A stretch of 64,000 nt of DNA from Longimicrobiales bacterium (GTDB lineage Bacteria; Gemmatimonadota; Gemmatimonadetes; Longimicrobiales; Gaopeijiaceae), in NCBI GenBank assembly GCA_958295645.1, contig OY282361.1, positions 2,570,501-2,634,500 on the forward strand, read 5' to 3'. The translations under genes and the position numbers were made by a program. Shown piece after piece: positions 50,815 to 58,821 of the stretch (its first letter is position 1; each line of letters opens with the position of its first letter). The notes under the pieces are model-generated. The model was given only the letters and a program-made list of their open reading frames with translations. It was not told the DNA's origin and made no database searches.

Positions 50815-53805
50815 ATGTCCAAGAGATTTCGCCCCGTGGCCCCGTGGTTGCTTGGGGGAATGTTGGCCGCGGTCGCATTGGTCTTGCCCGGCGCCGCGGA
50901 TGCGCAGACCGGGAGCATCACCGGAACCGTCGCCGACGCGGGCAGCGGTCGCCCGATGGCCGCCGTCCAAGTGCACCTGCTCGACGCCGGGCTCGGCACG
51001 TTCTCCCGGGACAACGGCCGGTTCGCCATCCTCAACGTGCCCGCGGGCGAATACACGATCCGCGCGGAGGTGATCGGATACGCCGTCGCCGACGCGCAGA
51101 TCACGGTGGCCGCCGGTTCGACCGTGTCGCACGACTTCGCGCTCGAGACCGAAGGCCTCGGCCTCGACGGCATCGTGGTGACCGGCACTGCCGGGGCGGC
51201 CCGGCGGCGCGAGATCGGCAACACGGTCGCGCAGCTCAATGTGGCCCAGGACGTGATCGAGCCGCCCACCAACGTGGACGCGCTGCTCCAGGCGCGCATC
51301 CCGGGCATGTCGGTCACCCAGAGTTCGGCCAGCGTGGGCGGCGGCGCGATGATTCGCTTGCGCGGCAACGTCTCCATGACGCAGTCGAACCAACCCCTGG
51401 TCTACGTGGACGGGGTTCGGATGCGCAGCGACGGCTTCGCCAAGAACGTCCCGCCGATCGGGTACTCGGGCCGCAGCAACAACGACGTCTCCAGTCCGCT
51501 CAACAGCATCAACCCGATGGACATCGAGCGGATCGAAGTGATCAAGGGCGCGGCGGCGACCACGCTCTACGGGACGGAAGCCTCGGCGGGCGTGATCCAG
51601 ATCTTCACGAAGCGCGGCACCTCGGGCGCCACCAGGTGGACCACGCAAGTTGAACAGGGCGTGGCCCGCAATCTCACTTTCGGGCCCGATCCCTCCCTGC
51701 GCCCGCCGTCGGAGAACCCCACTTCGCTTTCCGGAGGCCGCTCCGACTTCCTCTTCATCAATCCTTGGCTGCGCGGCCACAAGCCCATGTGCAGCGACGC
51801 CGTCGTGGTGCCCGGCCAGCCGTGCGACGACGGCCTCTTCAGCGACATGGGCGCGCACCAGCAGAAGTACGCGGTCAACGTCGGGGGCGGCATCGAGAAC
51901 ATCCGGTACTTCGTGTCGGGCTCCTACGAGAACGACGACGGCGTGCTGCCCAACGACAACGAGAAGAAGGTCATCCTCCGGGGCAACTTCACGTTCAACC
52001 CGGCCGATCAGCTTCAGCTTCAGTGGAACACGTCCTACACCAACGACCAGTTGGCGCACACGGCGGGCGGCAACAACGCGCACGGCATGACCCTGAACAC
52101 GTTCCGGCGCGACCGCAACTACCTGAACGACGAGTCCTTCAACGCCATCAACCCGTTCCTCAACCAGGAACTCACGACCCAGATCGACCACGTCGTCACG
52201 GGCGTGACGGCGACCTACTCGCCCTTCGGCAACTTCAACAACCAGTTCAGCATGGGCTACGACCTGGCCCAGCAGGACAACCGCAACCTGCGTCCGTTCG
52301 GGTTCATCCGCGCGCCCACGGGAATCCTTTCCACCTCGCGCCACGAGTTCAGCACGCTCACGGTCGAGTACGTGGGCTCCCTGAACCTTCAGCTCGCGGA
52401 CGCTCTTCGTTCGACGCTCTCGTTCGGCGGCCAGAGCGTGACCACGCGGCGGGAGCAGACCATCGCGTACGGCGACAACTTCCCGGGCCCCGGCGACCCG
52501 GACGTGGACAACGCGGGCAACACGCTCGGCTTCGAGGATCGCGAGCGGGTCGTCAACGCGGGCCTGTTCGTGCAGAACGTGTTCGACCTGTCCAACAAGT
52601 ACTTCCTCACCGCCGGCCTCCGGGTGGACGGCAACTCGGCCTTCGGCGAAGACTTCGGCCTTCAGATCTATCCGAAGGTGTCGGCCTCCTACGTCGTCTC
52701 GGACGAAGACTTCTGGAACGACGACTGGGGCTCGCTCAAGCTCCGCGCGGCTTGGGGACAGGCGGGTCGCGCGCCAGGCGCCTTCGACGCGGTGCGGACG
52801 TTCGCGGCCGCGGGATGGGGCGGCGTTCCGGCCTTCCTGCCCAGCAACGTCGGCAACTCCGAAGTGGGTCCGGAGACGACCTCCGAGCTGGAGTTCGGCT
52901 TCGAGGGAGCGTTCCTCGCGGATCGCTTGCTGGCCAACCTGACCTACTTCACGCGCACCACGGCCGACGCGCTGTTCAGCGTCCGGCAGGTGCCGTCGCT
53001 GGGATTCACGAGTTCGCAGCTGGCCAACGTGGGCGAGCTGGCCAACAGCGGCGTCGAAGTCGGCCTCAGCTACTCTCTCGTGCGCAACGACGCCTGGACC
53101 TGGGACGTGGGAGCCAACATGTCCTTCACGGACTCGGAGATCGTGTCGCTGGGCGGCTCTCCCGAGTTCTCGATCGGCGGCTTCGGCTGGGTCATCGAAG
53201 GACAGCCGGCGCCAGTGATTCGCTCCGACTGCGTCTCCAACCCGAACCAGTTGGCGGACCCCGTCATCGAGAACGACTGCATTCACGGCCCCAACCAAGC
53301 GCCGGTCATCATGGGCTTCAGCAGCACGTTCGGCCTGCCTTGGGGGATCACGCTGGCAGCGCGGGGCGAGTACCAGGGCGGCGCGTACATGCTCAACGGC
53401 CCGCAGGCGGCGGCCACTCGCCGATCGGTTCGCTGGGCGGGCTGCTTCGAGGCGTACAACACCTGGGAGACCTCGGGCTACGAGAGCCTCACGGCTGAAG
53501 AGCGCGCGCGGTGCGACATCAACTGGTACAAGTCGGACTTCGCTGTGCAGCCGGCGGACTTCTTCAAGATTCGCGAGCTGAGCGTGCACGCGCCCCTGCC
53601 CGCGGACTGGGCGAGCTCGATCGGCGCCTCCAGCGCCAGCGTCACGTTCTCGGGCCGGAACTTCTTCCGCCGGGTGAGCCCCCTGATGCGGACGCTGGAC
53701 CCCGAAGTCGGCGCCAACGTGGGCTTCAACACGCGGGTGCGCTCCATGACGGAGCATGTCCCGCCGCCTGCGTTCTACACTTTCTCGATGCAAGTCGTCT
53801 TCTAG
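50815..53805 (+). CDS. SusC/RagA-family TonB-linked outer-membrane protein
   Basis: A 996-residue TonB-dependent receptor. The signal peptide ends near PGAADAQ; next comes a carboxypeptidase-like domain (GSITGTVADAGSGRPMAAVQV to about residue 115), a TonB-box-like GIVVTGTAG, the plug (NVDALLQARIPGMSV, QPLVYVDGVRM, IERIEVIKGAAATTLYG, VIQIFTKRG) and a long beta-barrel ending in aromatic VVF. It imports oligomeric nutrients across the outer membrane using TonB energy, with the SusD-like lipoprotein encoded directly downstream as lid. AGGAAG precedes the ATG. No glycosidase or peptidase gene is adjacent to reveal the substrate. Confidence 0.95.
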   Translation: MSKRFRPVAPWLLGGMLAAVALVLPGAADAQTGSITGTVADAGSGRPMAAVQVHLLDAGLGTFSRDNGRFAILNVPAGEYTIRAEVIGYAVADAQITVAAGSTVSHDFALETEGLGLDGIVVTGTAGAARRREIGNTVAQLNVAQDVIEPPTNVDALLQARIPGMSVTQSSASVGGGAMIRLRGNVSMTQSNQPLVYVDGVRMRSDGFAKNVPPIGYSGRSNNDVSSPLNSINPMDIERIEVIKGAAATTLYGTEASAGVIQIFTKRGTSGATRWTTQVEQGVARNLTFGPDPSLRPPSENPTSLSGGRSDFLFINPWLRGHKPMCSDAVVVPGQPCDDGLFSDMGAHQQKYAVNVGGGIENIRYFVSGSYENDDGVLPNDNEKKVILRGNFTFNPADQLQLQWNTSYTNDQLAHTAGGNNAHGMTLNTFRRDRNYLNDESFNAINPFLNQELTTQIDHVVTGVTATYSPFGNFNNQFSMGYDLAQQDNRNLRPFGFIRAPTGILSTSRHEFSTLTVEYVGSLNLQLADALRSTLSFGGQSVTTRREQTIAYGDNFPGPGDPDVDNAGNTLGFEDRERVVNAGLFVQNVFDLSNKYFLTAGLRVDGNSAFGEDFGLQIYPKVSASYVVSDEDFWNDDWGSLKLRAAWGQAGRAPGAFDAVRTFAAAGWGGVPAFLPSNVGNSEVGPETTSELEFGFEGAFLADRLLANLTYFTRTTADALFSVRQVPSLGFTSSQLANVGELANSGVEVGLSYSLVRNDAWTWDVGANMSFTDSEIVSLGGSPEFSIGGFGWVIEGQPAPVIRSDCVSNPNQLADPVIENDCIHGPNQAPVIMGFSSTFGLPWGITLAARGEYQGGAYMLNGPQAAATRRSVRWAGCFEAYNTWETSGYESLTAEERARCDINWYKSDFAVQPADFFKIRELSVHAPLPADWASSIGASSASVTFSGRNFFRRVSPLMRTLDPEVGANVGFNTRVRSMTEHVPPPAFYTFSMQVVF

Positions 53806-53817
53806 AGGATGACCATC

Positions 53818-55113
53818 ATGACACGAGCGACAACGATGATTCCTCGCACCATCTCTCAGCGCCTGTCGTTGGCGGCGGGCTTGGTCCTGGCCTCGACCGC
53901 CTGCGACACCGAAGTCGTCAACCCGGGGCGCGTCCAGGAGAGCTTCCTGTTGGAACCCGCCGCCCAGGAGGCCATCGTCAAGGGCATCGGGCGGGCCATG
54001 GCGGAAGCGCAGAACTGGGTCGGCTACACCGGCGCCGCGATCACCCGCGAGATCCATCCTTCGGGGTCCACGGGCAGCTTCGGAATCCAGGTGGAATGGC
54101 AGAACGGCGACCTGGACTACGAGACCATCAACACGCACTGGAACACTTCGCAGCGCGCCCGCTGGTGGGGCGGCGACGGGATCGCCAAGATCACCGAGAC
54201 GGGCACCGACGACCAAAGCCTGCTCGCAGAGGCCAACCTGTGGAGCGGATACGCGTACCGGCTGCTGGGCGAGAACTTCTGCGAGTCCGTGATCGACGGA
54301 CAGGCGGCGGGCCACCGGAGCGTCTACATGGACAGGGCGATGGAGCGCTTCACGCAGGCCGCGAACCTGGGGACCGGCGACATGGCGAGGGCGGCCGTCG
54401 CGGCCCGCGCTTCGGTGAAGGCGTTCATGGGAGACTGGGCCGGAGCCACGGCCGACGCGGCCACAGTGCCGGACGACTTCGTCTGGCACCTGCCCTACTA
54501 CGCCACCGAAGGCGACGCCACGCGCAACCGAATCCAGTGGGCGAGCCAAGCCGAGCCCTACAAGGCGCACACGGTGAAGTTCACCAAGTACGAGACCTAC
54601 GGGCTCAGCAACGAGAATCCCGACGGCGATCCGCGCGTGCCGTTCCGGGTCACGGACGAGACGGGAGACGCCGCCGTGCAGTGTTGCGGCCAAGTTCCGT
54701 GGTGGCCGCAGACGAAGTACGAGGACTCCGGCTCCGACATTCCGCTGTCCAAGGGCGCCGAGATGCGGCTGATCGAGGCCGAGGCGATGCTGGTCGCCGG
54801 GGACTGGCAGGGGGCGATGAGCAAGATCAACGCGCTTCGGACGGCGGTGGGCATGGCGGAGGCGGAGGCTGCCAATGCCGCGGAAGCGTGGACGGCGCTC
54901 TACTTCGAGCGGGGCGTCGTGTTGTGGCTGGAGGGACGGCGCTTGGGCGACTTCTTCCGGTGGAACCGCGACGGCAGGCCTGGCAGCTTCGACCCGCTCG
55001 AGAGGCCGTCGGGGAACCAGAACGAAGGTTCGCACTTGGTGAAGCAGGATCTGTGCTTCCCCATATCGCGGGGAGAGCGCGAGACCAACCCGAACATCTC
55101 CACCGTTCCCTAG
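53818..55113 (+). CDS. SusD/RagB-family nutrient-binding lipoprotein
   Basis: A 431-residue outer-membrane lipoprotein that caps the SusC-like barrel and captures substrate. The signal SQRLSLAAGLVLASTAC ends in the lipidation Cys, followed by DTEVVNPG as in many SusD proteins. TPR-like helical segments follow (LLAEANLWSGYAYRLLGENFC, EMRLIEAEAMLVAGDWQGAMSKIN) and the C-terminal ERGVVLWLEGRRLGDFFRW, a SusD family mark. ATG 53818 is preferred over 53809 because AGAGG at 53804-53808 then has 9-nt spacing. It follows the SusC stop almost directly. A strong hairpin comes after it. Confidence 0.93.
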   Translation: MTRATTMIPRTISQRLSLAAGLVLASTACDTEVVNPGRVQESFLLEPAAQEAIVKGIGRAMAEAQNWVGYTGAAITREIHPSGSTGSFGIQVEWQNGDLDYETINTHWNTSQRARWWGGDGIAKITETGTDDQSLLAEANLWSGYAYRLLGENFCESVIDGQAAGHRSVYMDRAMERFTQAANLGTGDMARAAVAARASVKAFMGDWAGATADAATVPDDFVWHLPYYATEGDATRNRIQWASQAEPYKAHTVKFTKYETYGLSNENPDGDPRVPFRVTDETGDAAVQCCGQVPWWPQTKYEDSGSDIPLSKGAEMRLIEAEAMLVAGDWQGAMSKINALRTAVGMAEAEAANAAEAWTALYFERGVVLWLEGRRLGDFFRWNRDGRPGSFDPLERPSGNQNEGSHLVKQDLCFPISRGERETNPNISTVP

Positions 55114-55121
55114 ACGTTTTG

Positions 55122-55160
55122 GGCGGTGCCGGCCCCCCGCGTGGGCAGGCCGGCGCCGCC
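55122..55160. terminator. Hairpin between convergent SusD and small membrane protein genes
   Basis: GGCGGTGCCGGCC at 55122-55134 pairs with GGCCGGCGCCGCC at 55148-55160, a 13-bp stem with one G-T pair and a 13-nt loop, located between two converging stop codons. TTTT lies just before it on the plus strand. It probably ends transcription from both sides, though no downstream U-tract is present. Confidence 0.6.
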
Positions 55161-55171
55161 TTCGTCCGCAA

Positions 55172-55576
55172 TCAGGGGTGCGTTCCGGCGGTGCTTTCGA
55201 GAACGCCCCTTCCGATTGCGAGAATGCCCATCGCCATGAAGAGCAGCGCGAGCGTCGCCCCGGCCAAGTGAGGTCCGTGGCTGCGGGCCTCTGGGGGGCG
55301 TCGCTTGACGACCGAGGCGGTGACCTGGGCGACCGCAGCTGCGGCGGCCATCATGAAGAAGTGTCCGAGGAGGCCGGTGTAGAACGGGCGCGTGAAGAGC
55401 ACGGCCGCCCCGAGGACGATCTGCAGGTGGATCAAGCCGGCGAAGACGGAGGCGGTCTTGCCCATCGCGTTCGAGTACTTGCGCCGGCCGAAGAGCCCGG
55501 CGGCGGCCTGCGCGACGACCACCAGCCCCGCGGCCAGAACAAGAAAACGAACGCCGGAATGCGCGGCGAACAGCAT
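55172..55576 (-). CDS. Small four-helix membrane protein, cytochrome b561-like hypothetical
   Basis: A 134-residue membrane protein with four predicted helices: HSGVRFLVLAAGLVVVAQAA, SVFAGLIHLQIVLGAAVLF, LGHFFMMAAAAAVAQVTASV and HLAGATLALLFMAMGILAI. Each begins with or contains a His, and HSGVR at the start is a recurring feature of a group of uncharacterised proteins often called cytochrome B-like. Heme binding is conceivable but not established. ATG 55576 begins directly at the first helix. Confidence 0.65.
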   Translation of the reverse strand: MLFAAHSGVRFLVLAAGLVVVAQAAAGLFGRRKYSNAMGKTASVFAGLIHLQIVLGAAVLFTRPFYTGLLGHFFMMAAAAAVAQVTASVVKRRPPEARSHGPHLAGATLALLFMAMGILAIGRGVLESTAGTHP

Positions 55577-55686
55577 GGCGGGCCTCCTCTTTGCGTGAAC
55601 GCGGGCCGAAGCGCCTGTTGGCCCGCACGAAGGTAGCGGTTGTGGACGCGGGCGGACTGGTATCGGAGTCCGGCGAGTCCGGGCGG

Positions 55687-56835
55687 ATGCGTGCGGTTCT
55701 GGCGGACGGCGCCGGCGGGCCGAGCGTCTTGCGGATGGGCACCGCGCCGCTGCCCGTGCCGTCGGCCGGCGAACTCTTGGTGCGGGTCGCCGCGTCGGGC
55801 GTCAACCGGGCCGACCTGCTCCAGCGCCGGGGGCTCTATCCGCCGCCGCCGGGCGCCTCCGAGCTGTTGGGCCTGGAGTTCGCGGGCGTGGTGGAGGCCG
55901 TCGGCTCGGCCGTGAGGCGGTGGGCGCCCGGGGAGCGGGTGATGGGGATCGTCGCGGGGGGCGGATACGCCGAGCAGGCGGTGATCCACGAAGACGTCGC
56001 GTTGCCGGTCCCCGCTGGAATGGACCTCGTGACGGCGGCCGCTGTTCCGGAGGTCTTCCTGACGGCCTTCGACGCGATGATGCTCCAAGCCGGACTGCGG
56101 GCAGGCGAGACGGTGCTCGTCCACGCGGTCGGGAGCGGCGTGGGGACGGCGGCGCTGCAACTGGCTCGGCGAGCCGGGGCGCGGACGATCGGGACCTCGC
56201 GCACGCCCGCGAAGCTGACCCGGGCGCAGGAGATGGGCCTCGACGTGGCCTTGGACGGCCGCGGGGACTGGCCGGAGGGCGTGCTGGAAGCAACATGAAG
56301 TCGCAGGCTCCTTGCTTCATGGCCTCCACGCCGCGGGGACTGGCCGGAGGGCGTGCTGGAAGCAACGGGCGGCCAGGGCGCGAGCGTCGTGGTGGACCTC
56401 GTCGGGGGCGCCTACCTCGCGGGCAACCAGCGGGCCTTGGCTTCGGGCGGGCGCCACGTGGTGGTCGGCGTGCCCGGGGGCAGCGTTGCCCAGATCGACC
56501 TGCGTGCCCTCATGACTCGCCGCGCTCGCTTGCTGGGTACCGTGTTGCGGGCTCGGGATCTGGCGGAAAAAGCGTTGCTGGCTCGCGAATTCTCGACCCG
56601 GGCGGCCCCCGGGTTCGTGGACGGCTCGTTGCGTCCGGTGCTGGACACGGCCTGTCCGCCGAACTGCGCGGCGGAGGCGCATGCCCGCATGGAGGACAAC
56701 AGAACCTTCGGCAAGATTGTCCTTGATTGGACCGGCGGCTCTGCGTTGGACTCGCCCGCGCCCGCGTCGCTGCCCGCGCCGGGGGCGCCCGCCGGCTCCA
56801 CTCGAAACCTGGAGAGACCTGCGCCATGGCGCTGA
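55687..56835 (+). pseudogene. NAD(P)H:quinone oxidoreductase, interrupted by a 72-bp insertion/duplication
   Basis: A zinc-independent medium-chain reductase of the quinone oxidoreductase (QOR/TP53I3-like) family: GVNRADLLQRRGLYPPPPG, LGLEFAGVVEAVG, PGERVMGIVAGGGYAEQ, the Rossmann VLVHAVGSGVGTAALQLA, and VVVDLVGGAYLAGNQ to AHARMEDNRTFGKIVLDW. The frame is broken at 56296-56298 (TGA) inside a 72-bp unit made of a 36-bp gene segment repeated at 56259-56294 and 56331-56366 around a foreign 36-bp spacer. Because 72 is a multiple of three, the frame resumes afterwards; without it the protein would have about 358 residues. The C-terminus runs about 35 Pro/Ala-rich residues past the usual end, into the next gene. 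ATG 55687 is the likely start. Confidence 0.85.
56259..56366 (+). repeat. 36-bp direct repeat flanking a 36-bp insert
   Basis: Two identical 36-bp copies, 56259-56294 and 56331-56366, both starting CCGCGGGGACTGG and ending GAAGCAAC, flank a 36-bp spacer (56295-56330). The spacer holds an imperfect hairpin (ATGAAG at its start, CTTCAT at 56315-56320). Read on the minus strand it encodes VEAMKQGACDFM, like the alpha4-beta5 part of response-regulator receiver domains. It places a stop codon in the quinone oxidoreductase. Confidence 0.9.
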
Positions 56836-58112
56836 GAACCCCTGCCTGCGCGCTTTCTTGGCTTGTGTTGCTGCTGTCGGCGGCAGGCGCTCCGGCGGCG
56901 GCGCAGGCGGCTGCCGCCGACGCCCGGCCCAAGGTCTTCTTCGACTGCAAGACGCGGGGATGCGACCTCAACTACTTCCGCACCGAGATCGCTTGGGTCG
57001 ATTGGGTGCGGCAGCCGCAGGACGCGGACGTCTACGTCATCATGACAAGCCAGAGCACCGGATCCGGCGGGCGCGAGTACCAGATCGACTTCAGTGGCGC
57101 CGAGCCCTTGGAGTACGACGAACAGCTTCGGTTCCGTTCGCCGCCCACGAGCACGCGACGCGAAGTGTTGGACGGTCTCGCGCACACGCTGGCCGTGGGC
57201 CTGTTGCACTTCGCCGCCGTCAACGGATTCGGACAGTCGGCGGCGGTCGTCGCCTCGGATCGGGACGCCGAGACGGGGCCGGTCGTCAGCCGCGAAGAAG
57301 TCGAGGACCCTTGGGACTTCTGGGTCTACAGGGTAAGCGGAAACGCGGAGGTGGACGGAGAGCAAACCCGTCGAACCACGAGCGTCAACGGCAACGTCAA
57401 CGCCTCGCGGGTCACGCCCGTCTGGAAGATGAACTTCCGTGGCGACGTGAACTTCAACCGGCGCGAGATCGACTTGGCGGACGGAGGCGAGTTCTTGGAC
57501 GAACGGACCGACTGGGGGATCACCGAGCTGGTCGCCTACGCCTTCGGCGATCATTGGTCGGCTGGAATTCAAGGCGAAGTGCGGCGGATCAGGCGCTTCA
57601 ACCAACGACTGCGCTTCGAGCTGACTCCGGCGCTGGAATACAGCTACTTTCCGTACGAAGAGGCGACGCGACGGGCGTTGACCGCGTTTTACCGGATCGG
57701 TCCCGCGCACCGGCGATACGTCGAGACGACCGTCTTCGGAGAAGACAAAGAAACGCGCTGGGAACATGCAATCGAAGTCGAATTCTCGCAGCGCCAGCAA
57801 TGGGGCGACGCCTCCGTCCGCCTACAGGGTTCCCACTTCCTCCACGATGCGGGCCTCCACAACTTGTCGTTGCGTGGGAACGCCCGGTTCCGCGTGGCGA
57901 GGGGACTGGACATTTACGGCGAAGCCGGCGTTTCCTGGGTCAACGACCAGATTTATCTTTCTGCTCGGGGCGTGACCGACGAGGAAGCGCTTCTCAACCT
58001 GCAACAGAGAAGCCAGCACTTCAACTACAGCATGGAGGCGGGCCTTGGATTCCAATTCGGCTCGATCTACAACAACGTCGTCAACAACCGTTTCCGCGGG
58101 ACGCGGTTCTAA
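56826..58112 (+). CDS. Exported outer-membrane beta-barrel protein, unknown function
   Basis: A 428-residue exported protein. The signal peptide (LSWLVLLLSAAGAPAAAQA) is followed by VFFDCKTRGCDLNYFRTEIAWVDWV and DADVYVIMTSQ, a small alpha/beta domain, then a barrel with alternating strands from about residue 180 (VWKMNFRGDVNFNRREIDL, HWSAGIQGEVRRI) to the C-terminal RFRGTRF ending in Phe, as expected for BAM substrates. GGAGAG precedes the ATG. The gene overlaps the end of the broken quinone oxidoreductase frame by 10 nt. I know no function. Confidence 0.8.
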   Translation: MALRTPACALSWLVLLLSAAGAPAAAQAAAADARPKVFFDCKTRGCDLNYFRTEIAWVDWVRQPQDADVYVIMTSQSTGSGGREYQIDFSGAEPLEYDEQLRFRSPPTSTRREVLDGLAHTLAVGLLHFAAVNGFGQSAAVVASDRDAETGPVVSREEVEDPWDFWVYRVSGNAEVDGEQTRRTTSVNGNVNASRVTPVWKMNFRGDVNFNRREIDLADGGEFLDERTDWGITELVAYAFGDHWSAGIQGEVRRIRRFNQRLRFELTPALEYSYFPYEEATRRALTAFYRIGPAHRRYVETTVFGEDKETRWEHAIEVEFSQRQQWGDASVRLQGSHFLHDAGLHNLSLRGNARFRVARGLDIYGEAGVSWVNDQIYLSARGVTDEEALLNLQQRSQHFNYSMEAGLGFQFGSIYNNVVNNRFRGTRF

Positions 58113-58764
58113 GCCGCGGCGGCACGCAGGACGCCGCCGTTGGCCGTGGATTGCCAAGGGGACGGCGCTCTCGGCGGCGGCGTGTCTCGCCTCCGGCGTG
58201 GCGCCGATGGCGGCCCAAGTCGCGATGGGCGAGAACGACTATCGTCCCTCGCTTCGGCTTGTGGCCCTGCCCGCCGTGGGGGCCTCGTTCGGCGGGCGCG
58301 AGCAACGCCTGCCAGCCTCGCCGACGCTCTTCCTCAGGTTTTCGGCGGAGACGTGGAACACCTTTGGCGGCACGGACTTCGCCCTCTTCCTCGGCGGCGC
58401 GGCGACGGCGCTCATGGTCAACGAGTCCTGCGAGTCCGGGAGCGCGTGTTCCGGCGAGACGCAGCTGGCGGCAGACGTGGTGGTCACAGCGGAGGTCGGC
58501 CTGACCCTGGGCATTCCGGGAGAGCCGTACGTGGTCGGCTACTTCGGCCCAGCGTTTCCCGCGAAAGCGGAGCGATTCGATCCGGCAACCCCACGCGATC
58601 GCAAGTACCGGCGCTTTTCTTGGGGCGGCGGCGTCGGCGGCGTTCCTCGGATCGGCGACCTTTCCTTCCAGATCGAAGTGCGCTTCCGGCGCGACACCCG
58701 GTTCCCCGCGCACTCGAACGATTCCTTCGAAGTGCTGTTCGGCGTACCGCTGCGGTCGGGGTAG
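58045..58764 (+). CDS. Exported hypothetical protein, start uncertain
   Basis: A conserved-looking frame with a signal-like segment (WIAKGTALSAAACLASGVA, just upstream of MAAQV) and a beta-rich body (PTLFLRFSAETWNTFGG, PYVVGYFGPAFPAK, DLSFQIEVRFRRDTRF) ending in FGVPLRSG, suggesting a small barrel or periplasmic protein. No ATG, GTG or TTG lies in frame between TTG 58045, which overlaps the preceding gene by 68 bp, and GTG 58198 or ATG 58207, which would delete the signal. The true start may be 58045 or a rarer codon near 58170. Function unknown. Confidence 0.55.
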   Translation: MDSNSARSTTTSSTTVSAGRGSKPRRHAGRRRWPWIAKGTALSAAACLASGVAPMAAQVAMGENDYRPSLRLVALPAVGASFGGREQRLPASPTLFLRFSAETWNTFGGTDFALFLGGAATALMVNESCESGSACSGETQLAADVVVTAEVGLTLGIPGEPYVVGYFGPAFPAKAERFDPATPRDRKYRRFSWGGGVGGVPRIGDLSFQIEVRFRRDTRFPAHSNDSFEVLFGVPLRSG

Positions 58765-58821
58765 TGCGGCTGGCGCGACAGCTCCTCGTCGCTCTCGCGA
58801 TCTTGGGTGCGATGGCGGCCC

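Noticed and set aside
56295-56330. Insertion sequence or MITE in the quinone oxidoreductase gene
   Set aside because: The spacer is only 36 bp, has no transposase or terminal inverted repeats, and the flanking 36-bp copies are too long for a target-site duplication.
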